Notes: a model not told the origin generated them from the sequence alone. Positions 35,845 through 45,373 are shown, counted from the stretch's first letter. The stretch: 64,000 nucleotides of DNA from JAJZVS01 sp963708095 (GCA_963708095.1 OY970182.1:4216001-4280000), one strand, 5' to 3'. A program made the numbers and translations.

Positions 35845-36107
35845 CGCTGGCATCGCGGGGCTGCACGCCGCGATCTGCCGGTGCGGCTGGGCGAAGATCG
35901 AAAACGCGGCGAGCGGTGGGGGCGCATCCGGGCGGCTCCGGACCGGCACCAGTGCCCTGGGTGCCGTGCTGGCTGACTGCCGGCGTGCCGCCGCTGTGCC
36001 GCCCAGCATGGCCGCCGGCGCCGGTCGCGTTCGGGTGAACGCCACTGCGCCAGAGTTGCCCAAAACCAAGGCAGATTGCCTATCGGCAAACAATCGCGGC
36101 ACGAATG

Positions 36108-36140
36108 AAAACGCCCCGCCGTCCATGCGGACGGCGGGGC
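36108..36140 (-). terminator. Rho-independent terminator of glnA
   Basis: On the minus strand a perfect 12-bp stem (GCCCCGCCGTCC / GGACGGCGGGGC) with loop GCAT is followed by GTTTTCATT. It begins 28 bases after the glnA stop, so it separates the glnB-glnA transcript from glnK-amtB. Confidence 0.85.
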
Positions 36141-36168
36141 GCCATGCACGATGAAGAGGGGTAGGCGG

Positions 36169-37605
36169 TCAGACCGAGTAGTACATCTCGAACTCGACCG
36201 GGTGCGGGGTATGCTCGAAACGATATACCTCGGTCCACTTCAGCTCGATGTAACTCTCGATCTGGTCCATGCTGAACACATCGCCGGCCAGCAGGAACTC
36301 GTGGTCGGCTTCGAGCGCACCGATCGCCTCGCGCAGGCTGCCGCAGACCGTCGGGATGCCCTTCAGCTCTTCCGGCGGCAGGTCATAGAGGTCCTTGTCC
36401 ATCGGCTCGCCCGGGTGGATCTTGTTCTTGATCCCGTCGAGGCCGGCCATCAGCATGGCGCTGAACGCGAGGTAGGGGTTGGCGGCGGCGTCGGGGAACC
36501 GCACCTCGACCCGCTTCGCCTTCGGATTGGTCGCGTATGGAATGCGGCACGAAGCCGAGCGGTTGCGCGCCGAATAGGCCAGCAGCACCGGCGCTTCGAA
36601 TCCGGGGATCAGCCGTTTGTAGCTGTTGGTGGTCGGGTTGGTGAAGGCGTTCAGAGCCTTGGCATGCTTGATGATGCCGCCGATGTAATAGAGTGCCGTC
36701 TCCGACAGGTCGGCATAGCCGTTGCCGGCGAACAGCGGCTTGCCGGCCTTCCAGATCGACTGGTGGCAGTGCATCCCCGAACCGTTATCGCCGTAGATCG
36801 GCTTCGGCATGAAGGTCGCGGTCTTGCCGTAGCTGTGCGCCACGTTGTGGATGCAGTATTTGTAGATCTGCAGGGCATCGGCGAGCTTCACCATCGGGCC
36901 GAACTTGATGCCGAGTTCGTGCTGGGACTGCGCCACCTCGTGGTGGTGCTTCTCGATCACCACGCCCATCTCGCCCATGGTGGACAGCATCTCGGCGCGC
37001 AGGTCGCTTTCGCTGTCGACCGGCGGGACCGGGAAATACCCGCCCTTGATCACCGGGCGGTGGCCCATGTTGCCCTCGGGGTAGTCCTTCAGGCTCGCCT
37101 GCGGGCCTTCCTGACTGTCGAGCTGGAACATCCCGTAGTTGCCGCCGGTGCCGTATTTCACGCTGTCGAAGATGAAGAACTCCGCCTCCGGCCCGAAATA
37201 CACCGCATCGCCGACGCCGGAGGCTTTCACATAGGCCTCGGCCTTCTTGGCGGTGGAACGCGGATCGCGGTTGTACGGCTGGCCGGTGGAGGGCTCGACG
37301 ATGTCGCAGACCAGGATCAGACTCGGCTTGGCCGCGAACGGGTCCATCGTTGCGGTGTCGGCATCGGGCATCAGGATCATGTCGGATTCGTTGATCGCCT
37401 TCCAGCCGGCGATCGAGGACCCGTCGAACATGATGCCGTCCTTGAACGTCTCCTCCTCGATGGTGGAGACGTGCTGCGCGGTATGCTGCCACTTGCCGCG
37501 CGGATCGGTGAACCGCAGATCTACGTATTCGACGGAATGCTCCTTGAGCATTTCCATCACCTTGCCGACGGCATCCCCGTCGCCGCTGCCAACCCGCTTC
37601 GCCAT
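36169..37605 (-). CDS. glnA: Glutamine synthetase, type I
   Basis: 478 residues from the ATG at 37603-37605, typical of the dodecameric GSI-beta enzyme. Conserved parts: FDGSSIAGWKAINESDMILMPD, the ATP/glutamate region NGSGMHCHQSIWK with the preceding YGDNG, NPTTNSYKRLIPGFEAP, and KDLYDLPPEE, the adenylylation site whose Tyr shows control by GlnE. Produces glutamine from glutamate and ammonia. Second gene of glnB-glnA; the 167-base gap has a 9-bp hairpin at 37687-37710 and could hold a further promoter. Own terminator at 36108-36140. Confidence 0.97.
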   Translation of the reverse strand: MAKRVGSGDGDAVGKVMEMLKEHSVEYVDLRFTDPRGKWQHTAQHVSTIEEETFKDGIMFDGSSIAGWKAINESDMILMPDADTATMDPFAAKPSLILVCDIVEPSTGQPYNRDPRSTAKKAEAYVKASGVGDAVYFGPEAEFFIFDSVKYGTGGNYGMFQLDSQEGPQASLKDYPEGNMGHRPVIKGGYFPVPPVDSESDLRAEMLSTMGEMGVVIEKHHHEVAQSQHELGIKFGPMVKLADALQIYKYCIHNVAHSYGKTATFMPKPIYGDNGSGMHCHQSIWKAGKPLFAGNGYADLSETALYYIGGIIKHAKALNAFTNPTTNSYKRLIPGFEAPVLLAYSARNRSASCRIPYATNPKAKRVEVRFPDAAANPYLAFSAMLMAGLDGIKNKIHPGEPMDKDLYDLPPEELKGIPTVCGSLREAIGALEADHEFLLAGDVFSMDQIESYIELKWTEVYRFEHTPHPVEFEMYYSV

Positions 37606-37686
37606 TCCTGTGATCCTCGATCCTCTGGTTGCAGAAACCCGCGGTCGCCGCCTTCGCGGCGGGGCGGTCGCGGGCAAAACACGTCG

Positions 37687-37710
37687 ACGGGCCGCTCCAT
37701 TGCGGCCCGT
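37687..37710 (-). other. Hairpin in the glnB-glnA gap
   Basis: ACGGGCCGC / GCGGCCCGT, 9-bp perfect stem with a 6-base loop, 77 bases before glnA. No T-run follows. It could be a processing or attenuation element setting the glnB:glnA ratio. Confidence 0.35.
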
Positions 37711-37772
37711 GCGCCGGCTCCTCTAGTCGGTTCCGCCGCCGGCCGGAAGCGGCCGGCGTCAGCGTGCCGGGG

Positions 37773-38111
37773 TCAGATCGCGGCCTCGCCGCGCTCCCCG
37801 GTGCGGATGCGGATGACTTCCTCGACCGAGGTGATGAAAATCTTGCCGTCGCCGATCCGTCCGGTACGGGCGGCGGTGATGATCGCCTCCACCGCACGTT
37901 CGACGAGGCCATCCTCGCACACCACTTCGATCTTCACCTTGGGCAGGAAATCCACCACGTATTCGGCACCGCGATAGAGTTCGGTATGGCCCTTCTGCCG
38001 CCCGAAACCTTTCGCCTCCATCACCGTGATGCCCTGCAGGCCCACCTCGTGCAGCGCCTCCTTCACTTCGTCCAGCTTGAACGGCTTGATGACGGCCTCG
38101 ATCTTCTTCAT
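37773..38111 (-). CDS. glnB: Nitrogen regulatory protein P-II (GlnB)
   Basis: 112 residues. Tyr51 in TELYRGAEY is the uridylylation site; KGFGRQKG and ARTGRIGDGKIFI are the ATP-binding loops. Differs from the GlnK at 35448 by the VMEAKGFGR and VCEDGLVERAVEAI segments. It precedes glnA on the same strand, the standard alphaproteobacterial glnBA operon, and is served by the sigma-54 promoter at 38147-38162 and an NtrC-type site at 38185-38199. Controls NtrB and GlnE activity in relatives. Confidence 0.95.
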   Translation of the reverse strand: MKKIEAVIKPFKLDEVKEALHEVGLQGITVMEAKGFGRQKGHTELYRGAEYVVDFLPKVKIEVVCEDGLVERAVEAIITAARTGRIGDGKIFITSVEEVIRIRTGERGEAAI

Positions 38112-38146
38112 GGCCATACCCGGACCGTTCCGGGCCCCCTGTGCAG

Positions 38147-38162
38147 TGCATGCGCCGTGCCA
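38147..38162 (-). promoter_or_regulatory. Sigma-54 promoter of glnB-glnA
   Basis: Minus-strand TGGCACGGCGCATGCA fits the TGGCACG-N4-TTGCA consensus with one mismatch and keeps the invariant GG-N10-GC. The predicted start lies ~25 bases before the glnB ATG. Located downstream of an NtrC-type palindrome at proper distance. Confidence 0.75.
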
Positions 38163-38184
38163 GCCCTGCGCTGGCCGGGAGGCG

Positions 38185-38199
38185 GCACTTCGCCTGTGC
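38185..38199 (-). promoter_or_regulatory. NtrC-type enhancer site
   Basis: GCAC-TTCGCCT-GTGC matches the GCAC-N7-GTGC core of NtrC sites, 23 bases upstream of the sigma-54 promoter. Closer than the typical enhancer distance but within the range seen for glnB promoters. No second site was recognised in 38200-38453. Confidence 0.55.
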
Positions 38200-38453
38200 T
38201 TAGCCCAGAGCCTGGGCGGAGGCCAGCCAGCATGCCCGCGATTTGAGCATGCCGGTGACCGGCCCCGCCCGCCGGGCCGATCGTACCGGAACAGCATCGG
38301 GGGGAAAGGCGGACGAAACCGCGTGCGGAGGAGGAACGGCGCCGGGGCCAGGCGGCCCCGCCTCGTCCGTTGACCGCGCAGCCCCGCCCGGATACTGGCC
38401 TGCGGCCGTCGAGGCGGCCCATGGGGCGGCCCATGGGGAGGAACCGAAGTCCC

Positions 38454-39642
<1,189 letters not shown>

Positions 39643-39644
<2 letters not shown>

Positions 39645-39771
39645 TACCGGCGGCCTCTTCGGCCGGCCGGTATCGCGCATGGGGTTGGCGGGGCGGCCAT
39701 GCGCAAAGTCAAAGACATACCAGCGGCCAGGTGGACGCCGGACGAGGAATCGGCCGGGGCCGCTGGTATGA
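39643..39771 (+). repeat. 129-bp three-palindrome repeat, copy 2
   Basis: Same orientation as copy 1, differing at a few positions (AAAGTCAAAG in place of AAAATCAAGG, GAGGAATCGG in place of GAGTCATCGG). It begins at the stop codon of the aminotransferase and ends 58 bases before tRNA-His, so it forms the 3' end of the aminotransferase transcript and could act there as a terminator or mRNA-stability element. Confidence 0.9.
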
Positions 39772-39828
39772 CAGGCAAGCCGCGCATTGACGACGACGGT
39801 CCCGGCGTCCTAAACGCCCCCGTTCGGT

Positions 39829-39905
39829 GGCGGGCGTAGCTCAGTTGGTAGAGCGCCAGGTTGTGGTCTTGGATGCCGTGGGTTCGAGTCCCATCGCTCG
39901 CCCCA
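39829..39905 (+). tRNA. tRNA-His (anticodon GTG)
   Basis: Full cloverleaf. The 7-bp acceptor stem is GCGGGCG/CGCTCGC with one G-T pair. The extra G-1 (39829) faces discriminator C73, the identity mark of histidine tRNA. D-arm GCTC..GAGC, anticodon loop TTGTGGT with GTG, T-loop TTCGAGT, and an encoded CCA at 39903-39905. Confidence 0.97.
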
Positions 39906-39936
39906 TCCCCACCTCCGTAGTGGCTCCGTGCCCGCG

Positions 39937-41091
39937 CTACAGCGCCGCGGCGCTGCCGAGGATCACCGTGCTCTGCGCCGACAAGGTGCCGCCGTTGCCG
40001 TGCACGATCGCGGTGGCGGCCCCTGCCACCTGGCGGCCGTCGGCCTCCCCGCGCAACTGACGCACCGCCTCGATCAGCAGGAACAGCCCGTACATGCCGG
40101 GGTGGCAGTATGACAGGCCGCCGCCGTTGGTGTTCACCGGAAAGCGGCCGCCCGGCGCGATGGCGCCGTCGGCGACGAACCGCCCGCCTTCGCCTTTCGG
40201 GCAGAAGCCGAGGTCTTCCAGGAACAGGATCGTATTGATGGTGAATGCGTCGTACAGCTCGGCGACGGCGATGTCGCGCGGCTCCAGTTTCGCCATCGCA
40301 TAGGCCTGCCGCCCGGCGTGCAGCGCCCCGGTCACCGTGAGGTCGGGCATCGAGGAAATGGCCGCATGGGTGATCGCCTGGCCGCAGCCCAGCACGAACA
40401 CCGGCGGCTTCTTCAGGCTGCGCGCCCGTGCGGCCGAGACCACGATGATCGCGCCGCCGCCGTCGGTGACCAGGCAGCAGTCGCGCACCGTGAACGGGTC
40501 GCTGATCGGCCGGGCCGCCAGCACGTCCGCGACCGAGAGCGGCTTCTTCTCCCAGGCCGCCGGGTTGCGTAGCGCCCATTGCCGCGCCGCCACCGCAACC
40601 TCGGCCAGGTGCTCGCGCGTGGTGCCGAACTCGTGCATGTGGCGCGACGCCGCGAGTGCGTAGGCAGACGCTGGCAGGAACGGACGGAACGGCGTTTCGT
40701 AGGGGTTCCATTCCCGTACGGATGCGGCCCGCCGCCCCACGGTGCGCTGCGTGCTGCCGTAGGCGATCGCGGCGACCGAACACAGCCCCGCATCGATCGC
40801 CGCCATCGCGTGCGCCACGTGCACCTCGAACGACGAGCCGCCGACGATGGTGGAATCGGTATAGGCGTGCGGCAGGCCGAGATATTCCGCCAGCGACATC
40901 GCCGAGGTGCGCGCCTGGGTGGTGGCGCAGAACAGCCCGTCGACATCGGGTAGCGACAGGCCGCAGTCGGCCAGCGCGCGGTGGATGCCCTGGGCCATCA
41001 GGTCGATCGGGCTCATCAGCGCGGCGACCGCGCCGATATCGGATTCTGCCGCGCCGACGATGGCGGCGCTGCCGCGGGTGAGGCCCTTCAT
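39937..41091 (-). CDS. Thiolase-superfamily protein (SCP-X/Ltp-like) without nucleophilic Cys
   Basis: 384 residues from the ATG at 41089-41091, overlapping the DUF35 gene stop as ATGA. Overall thiolase fold: AIVGAAESDIG, AELYDAFTINTILFLEDLG, NTNGGGLSYCHPGMYGLF. The nucleophilic-cysteine loop reads TIVGGSSFEVHVAHA: Ser stands where thiolases have Cys. This, and the DUF35 partner directly upstream, match the lipid-transfer-protein thiolase branch, which includes the Ltp2-ChsH2 retro-aldolases that cleave side chains. A role as an aldolase or acyl-CoA lyase partner is likely; the substrate is unknown. Confidence 0.82.
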   Translation of the reverse strand: MKGLTRGSAAIVGAAESDIGAVAALMSPIDLMAQGIHRALADCGLSLPDVDGLFCATTQARTSAMSLAEYLGLPHAYTDSTIVGGSSFEVHVAHAMAAIDAGLCSVAAIAYGSTQRTVGRRAASVREWNPYETPFRPFLPASAYALAASRHMHEFGTTREHLAEVAVAARQWALRNPAAWEKKPLSVADVLAARPISDPFTVRDCCLVTDGGGAIIVVSAARARSLKKPPVFVLGCGQAITHAAISSMPDLTVTGALHAGRQAYAMAKLEPRDIAVAELYDAFTINTILFLEDLGFCPKGEGGRFVADGAIAPGGRFPVNTNGGGLSYCHPGMYGLFLLIEAVRQLRGEADGRQVAGAATAIVHGNGGTLSAQSTVILGSAAAL

Positions 41092-41474
41092 GGCGCGTGC
41101 TCCGCGGGGAAGAAGACCGGGCAGGGGGGCTCGTCGCCGCCCGGGCGACAGGTGCGGAAGCGCACCCGCTGGCCGATCCGCACTGCGGTGGGCGGGACGT
41201 CCTCCACCCTGCTCATCAGGCGGAAGCCCTCGTCCATGTCGATCAGCGCGACGTTGTAGGCCGTGCCATCCTGCGGATGGACCACGGTCGTTGCGTACAC
41301 GGTGCCGAGACCGGCGGAAGTACGCCATTCCAGATCGGCCGCGCCCGAGCCGGGGGCGATGACGCGCGGGTAGAACACCGCTCGGTTCGTGGACGGGCTG
41401 AACTGATAGGCGAGCTCATCCCGCTCCAGGCGGTCGATATAGGCGGCGAGCGGCGAGGTGGTCAGGCGATCCAT
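41088..41474 (-). CDS. DUF35 OB-fold protein, thiolase partner
   Basis: 128 residues. Opens with MDRLTTSPLAAYIDRLERDELAY-type helix, then the OB-fold core GLGTVYATTVVH, VALIDMDEGFRLMSRVE and GQRVRFR. The usual N-terminal zinc-ribbon CxxC cysteines are absent (the equivalent part reads FSPSTNRAVFYPRV). DUF35 proteins bind a thiolase-like subunit and guide the acyl-CoA; the stop overlaps that gene (41088-41091). The two almost certainly form a complex. Confidence 0.87.
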   Translation of the reverse strand: MDRLTTSPLAAYIDRLERDELAYQFSPSTNRAVFYPRVIAPGSGAADLEWRTSAGLGTVYATTVVHPQDGTAYNVALIDMDEGFRLMSRVEDVPPTAVRIGQRVRFRTCRPGGDEPPCPVFFPAEHAP

Positions 41475-41608
41475 GCGATGGTTTCTCCCCAGGAGGCTGC
41501 CGACGACAGGGGGGTGTCGACGACGGGCGCGGACGGCGATCGTGGTGGCTGCCGACCGCCGCGGCGCATTTGTCCACGCCGGCGGTGCAGCGGCAAGCCG
41601 CCGTCGGG

Positions 41609-42850
41609 TCACTCGGGCGCCGCCACCCGTGCGTCCTTTGGCACGCCCTCCGGCGGTCGGAGCGCCTCCACGGGCAGCTCCGCGGCCGGCAGCCAGACGC
41701 TGATCGTGGTGCCGGCACCTTCCTCGCTGTCGATCGCAAGCTGCCCGCGGTGGCGGTTGACGATGTGCTTCACGATCGCGAGGCCGAGCCCGGTGCCGCC
41801 AGCGGCGCGCGAACGCCCGGTATCGACGCGGTAGAAACGCTCGGTCAACCGCGGCAGGTGCGCGCGGGCAATCCCGGGGCCGCGGTCGGCCACGGCCAAC
41901 ACCACACCCGGCCGCGCCGGCCAGCGCTGTCCCGTGGCTGCCGCCGCCGTCAGGGACAGTTCCGCCGTACCGTCTGCGGCGGCGCCGTATTTCATGGCGT
42001 TGTCGAGCAGGTTCTGCGCCACCTGGGCGAGCTGGTCGGAATCCCCGATCACCGTCGGCAGGTCGGGCGCCAGCGCGACGGCCAGGCGCGCGCCGCGCTC
42101 GGCCAGGCGCGGCTCGAATCCAGCGACGATTCGCTCCAGCAGCGGGGCGAGCGCGATCCGCTCCGCCGGCGCCTCGTGCTCGACCAGCTCGATGCGCGAC
42201 AGGCTCAGCAGGTCGTCGATCAGCCGGTTCATCCGCGCCGCCTGCTCGTTCATGATGGCAAGGAAGCGCCGTTGCGCTGGCGGATCGTCGGCAGCAGGCC
42301 CGCGCAAGGTTTCGATGAAGCCGATCAGGGAGGCGAGCGGCGTGCGCAGCTCGTGGCTGGCGTTGGCAACAAAATCGGCGCGCATGCGTTCGATCGCGCG
42401 TTCGCGCGTGCGGTCCGACAGCACGACGAGCGCGCGCCCGCCGTCGGCCAGCGGCGGGTCGAGCGGCACCACCGTGCCGCGCACCTCGCGGGGCACCGGC
42501 ACCGGCAGGGAGAGGTCAGCGGTCTCGGCCTCGCCGGCGGCGAAGGCGCGCTCGATCGCGGCGCGCAGATCAGGGTGGCGCAACACGGCGCCGATCTCGG
42601 CGCCAAACGCGGTCTGCGCGGCCCAATTCGCGCGCAGCACGCTGCGCCCGGCATCGAGCACCAGGACGGGATCGGGCAGCTTTTCCATCACCGCGGCGTC
42701 GGCGCGGCGCAACCGATCGACCTCGGCGGCATCGCGTGCAGCGAGCCGGGTCAGCCGATCGACCCGGCGCGCGAATTTCTCGCCCCTGGCCCAGGCAAGC
42801 GCGGCCAGCACCGCCAGGATCGCCGCCAGGATCGCGAAGGCAAGCGTCAT
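41609..42850 (-). CDS. PhoR-like sensor histidine kinase
   Basis: 413 residues from the ATG at 42848-42850. One N-terminal membrane segment (LAFAILAAILAVLAALAWARG), then a PAS domain (EKLPDPVLVLDAGRSVLRAN), the H-box NASHELRTPLASLIGFIETL with a PhoR-like pattern, and the ATPase domain (NLLDNAMKYG N-box, ADRGPGI, GGTGLGLAIV). All catalytic boxes are intact. No response regulator or pst genes are adjacent; upstream is the TerB-like gene 34 bases away, so the kinase is probably in an operon with it and paired with a remote phoB-like regulator. Confidence 0.88.
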   Translation of the reverse strand: MTLAFAILAAILAVLAALAWARGEKFARRVDRLTRLAARDAAEVDRLRRADAAVMEKLPDPVLVLDAGRSVLRANWAAQTAFGAEIGAVLRHPDLRAAIERAFAAGEAETADLSLPVPVPREVRGTVVPLDPPLADGGRALVVLSDRTRERAIERMRADFVANASHELRTPLASLIGFIETLRGPAADDPPAQRRFLAIMNEQAARMNRLIDDLLSLSRIELVEHEAPAERIALAPLLERIVAGFEPRLAERGARLAVALAPDLPTVIGDSDQLAQVAQNLLDNAMKYGAAADGTAELSLTAAAATGQRWPARPGVVLAVADRGPGIARAHLPRLTERFYRVDTGRSRAAGGTGLGLAIVKHIVNRHRGQLAIDSEEGAGTTISVWLPAAELPVEALRPPEGVPKDARVAAPE

Positions 42851-42884
42851 GCCGTTTTTCCCTGCGGCGCCGACGGCAGACCGG

Positions 42885-43307
42885 CTAACCGGCGGTTTGA
42901 TAGCGCGCCCGCACGCCGCGTTCGATCGCCGCGGCGACCATCGGGTCGAGGTGGAGCGCGTCGCGCACGAACGCCAGGATTTCCAGCGTCTCCGGCTGCT
43001 CGATCGTATCCGCCGCAGCGACCTCGCAGGCCAGCGCATAGGCGGTCTCGCGCAGCTTCGGGCCGAGCGCGGTGCGAATGAGGCGGCCGGCGTGGTCGAG
43101 GCCGTTGGTCTCGTCGAGCAGGCGCACCGCGGTGTCGGAGGCGGCGGCAAGTCGCGCGCTGGTGAAGTCGTGGAAGACTGGCAGGCTTTGCACCTGCGCC
43201 GACATGACGCCGATCTCGCGGTCCGTCATGCCGCCGTCCGCGGCGGCGACGAGGACCATGGTGCAGACCAGCGCCTCCGGCGGCTCGAGCGCGCTCAGTG
43301 CGGACAT
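42885..43307 (-). CDS. TerB-like domain protein
   Basis: 140 residues, ATG at 43305-43307 after GGAAGGAGAC. Helical protein with the TerB-type acidic repeats: MVLVAAADGGMTDREIGVM and ACEVAAADTIEQPETLEIL, which resemble the metal-binding motifs of tellurite-resistance TerB and DjlA-like domains. The family binds divalent metals at the membrane. Precedes the PhoR-like kinase by 34 bases, an unusual pairing that could mean metal or envelope stress sensing (inference). Confidence 0.78.
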   Translation of the reverse strand: MSALSALEPPEALVCTMVLVAAADGGMTDREIGVMSAQVQSLPVFHDFTSARLAAASDTAVRLLDETNGLDHAGRLIRTALGPKLRETAYALACEVAAADTIEQPETLEILAFVRDALHLDPMVAAAIERGVRARYQTAG

Positions 43308-43646
43308 GCAGTGTCTCCTTCCAGTACTCGGTCAGGCGGGTATCAGGTGAGCGGATGGCGGATAGCAGACCGGCCGCGGCGGTCATACCTGAGAGCGGTG
43401 TCCGGCACGCAATCGGCATCGGCAGCTTTGGCAGAATCGAGACGACGGAACGTCGGCATGGTCACGTTGGGCGCGGAAATTCGCCGTTTCGCGCCGCCTT
43501 CGGCCCGGCCACGGCGCAGGGACGCGGCGAGTTTAGGGCGCGCGTGCTGCTCCGCTTAGCGGAGCCCGCGCACCGATCCAAGACGCCACGCGGCAACGCA
43601 GGGGCTTGCCCGACGGCGCAGAGTTTGGGATTGAAGAGCCCCGAGC
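43308..43646. other. Intergenic region, no gene seen
   Basis: 339 bases between the TerB-like gene (minus) and the AT-hook protein (plus). A small palindrome GCTCCGCTTAGCGGAGC (43549-43565) sits in the middle. No promoter elements are convincing. Confidence 0.4.
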
Positions 43647-44696
43647 ATGGTGTTGTGCCGGCGGATGTTCCCGCCCTCGCGCCGCTGTGCCGGCCTTGGC
43701 CGCCCCGGCATTCTTCCCGGCGGCGGCCCGCCCATCCAGTATGGAGCATCGTCGTTGAGCGGCAGCGGACGGCAGCGTTTGTTTTCTTCCTTCGATCGGC
43801 CGCGGCGCCGGTTCGTCCAGGATGGGGAGGTTCCGGTCACGGTGATCCACCCCCGGCCCCGACAGGGACTCGATGCGCTCGGCCCGCCGCGCGCCGGCGC
43901 CTCGCCGCTGGAACGCGCCGAAGCGGCCGAGGCAGCGCTCGGCACGGAGCGCGCCGCACGCGAGCAGGCCGAGCGGCTGTTGCGCGAGGCTCAGGCCACC
44001 ATCCTCGACCTGCGCACCAAGCAGGGCCACGCCGAGCTGGCCCGGGTGGAGGCGGACGACATGGTTGCCGGCCTGCGCGCCGAGCTCGCCACCGCTCAGG
44101 GGGCGCTGGCCGCTGCACAGGAGGCGTTGGCGCGGCAGGCGGACGCGCCGGTGTCCAGCATCGCCGCGCCCGTGCGCGGCCGGCGCAAGGCCAGGCGCTT
44201 CTGGGCCGCCGCGCCGGATGCCGACGTGCTGGAAATGGACGAACCGGATCTCGACGCACTCCGTGCGGTCACGGCAAGCGACGAACTCGCGGATGCGGCG
44301 CCGGTGGTCGAGGAACGCGGGGCCGTCGCGCCGGCGGGCGATACCTGGGGCGAGGACGACATCGCTGTCGATGAGCCGCCACCGGTGCGCCGCGGGCGCG
44401 GCCGTCCGCGGCTCGTCCGGCCGGAGTCGCCGTCGACCGGCGCCGTGCCGAAGGCCGCGAAGCCGCGCGTTGCCAAGCGGGAGGCAGCCCAACCGAAAGC
44501 TGCCCCCCTGAAAGCCATCCGATCGAAGACTGCCCAGCCGGGGGGCGCTCAGCTGGGGGTCGCCAAGCGGGCGGGCGTCAAGCCGAAGGCCGGGGCGAAG
44601 GCGACCGCGAAGCCGAAGCCGGTGAAGTGGTGGATCAAAAGCCCGGCGCGGGCGCAGCCCGCCGCCGGCCGCCGGCGCAGCCCACGGTCCTTTTGA
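43647..44696 (+). CDS. Ala-rich coiled-coil protein with AT-hook and KPVKWW tail
   Basis: 349 residues as drawn from ATG 43647; the real start is uncertain, since the first ~45 residues look non-conserved and the protein proper may begin near FDRPRRRFVQDGEVPVTVIH. Next comes a heptad-rich coiled coil (~85-150: AEAALGTERAAREQAERLLR, LRTKQGHAELARVEADDM). Then an acidic linker, an AT-hook RRGRGRPRL (~residue 255), a Lys/Ala/Pro-rich H1-like tail and the motif KPKPVKWWIK. Such a layout suggests a DNA-binding, nucleoid-associated or adaptor protein. I recall similar uncharacterised proteins in Acetobacteraceae; function unknown. Confidence 0.65.
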   Translation: MVLCRRMFPPSRRCAGLGRPGILPGGGPPIQYGASSLSGSGRQRLFSSFDRPRRRFVQDGEVPVTVIHPRPRQGLDALGPPRAGASPLERAEAAEAALGTERAAREQAERLLREAQATILDLRTKQGHAELARVEADDMVAGLRAELATAQGALAAAQEALARQADAPVSSIAAPVRGRRKARRFWAAAPDADVLEMDEPDLDALRAVTASDELADAAPVVEERGAVAPAGDTWGEDDIAVDEPPPVRRGRGRPRLVRPESPSTGAVPKAAKPRVAKREAAQPKAAPLKAIRSKTAQPGGAQLGVAKRAGVKPKAGAKATAKPKPVKWWIKSPARAQPAAGRRRSPRSF

Positions 44697-44989
44697 GCGG
44701 ATGTGGGTGATGAAGGGCACCGACAGCGCGCATCCCTTCGCGGGAGAGGGAGTCTTGGCCGGGATAGTGTAGGCGGCGCATTCCCTCCCCCTTTTCTTCT
44801 CCGCAGGCGGGAAGGCAGTAGCGGGCCCGGTGCGGCCCGACCGACACGGGTCCGCCTAGCCGTCCGCACGGTCCGGCCTCTCCTCCCGGGCGACCCACCC
44901 GGCACCACGGCGCCGCGCCTGCCGACCCTTGCAGCGGCGGGGGGCCTGTGGTGATAAGCAGCAATTCAGATTCCAGGGGCCCCCTACCG
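44697..44989. other. Intergenic region before acpXL
   Basis: 293 bases with the tract GCGGGAGAGGGAG...TTCCCTCCCCC (44751-44796), a low-quality relative of the CT-rich hairpins at 55913 and 58262. The acpXL promoter must lie here, but no element matches well enough to name. Confidence 0.35.
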
Positions 44990-45271
44990 ATGGCGTCCAC
45001 CTTCGACACCGTTGCCGGCATCATCTCCGAAACCTGCGACATCCCGCGCAATTCGATCACGCCGGAAAGCCATGCGATCAACGACCTCGGCATCGACAGC
45101 CTCGATTTCCTCGATGTTGCCTTCGCCATCGACAAGGCGTTCGGCATCAAGATGCCGCTCGAGCAATGGACCGCCGAGGTGAACGACGGCAAGATCTCGT
45201 CCGACAACTACTTCGTGCTCAAGGGTCTGTGCGCCAATATCGATGCGCTGGTGGCGGCGAAGGCTGCCTGA
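44990..45271 (+). CDS. acpXL: Acyl carrier protein AcpXL
   Basis: 93 residues from ATG 44990. Closely follows the rhizobial AcpXL pattern: FDTVAGIISETCDIPRNSIT, the phosphopantetheine motif DLGIDSLDFLD with Ser37, FAIDKAFGIKMPLEQWT and YFVLKGLCANIDALVA. AcpXL carries the very-long-chain (typically C28, 27-hydroxy) acyl chain that goes onto lipid A. First gene of the six-gene cluster that ends with lpxXL. A terminator-like hairpin follows at 45312. Confidence 0.93.
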   Translation: MASTFDTVAGIISETCDIPRNSITPESHAINDLGIDSLDFLDVAFAIDKAFGIKMPLEQWTAEVNDGKISSDNYFVLKGLCANIDALVAAKAA

Positions 45272-45311
45272 AAGCGTGACCGCATGCGTCCTCATCGCGC
45301 GATAGGCCGGA

Positions 45312-45343
45312 AAACACCCATGGTACCAATGGGTGTTTCTTTG
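45312..45343 (+). terminator. Intra-operon terminator/attenuator after acpXL
   Basis: AAACACCCAT / ATGGGTGTTT, a perfect 10-bp stem with a 7-base loop GGTACCA, followed by CTTTG. It lies between acpXL and fabZXL, 41 bases after acpXL. Partial read-through would give more AcpXL than the enzymes. The T-run is short, so it may be leaky. Confidence 0.65.
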
Positions 45344-45373
45344 CACATCCGCTTCCAGCGCTGAGCGGTCGGC

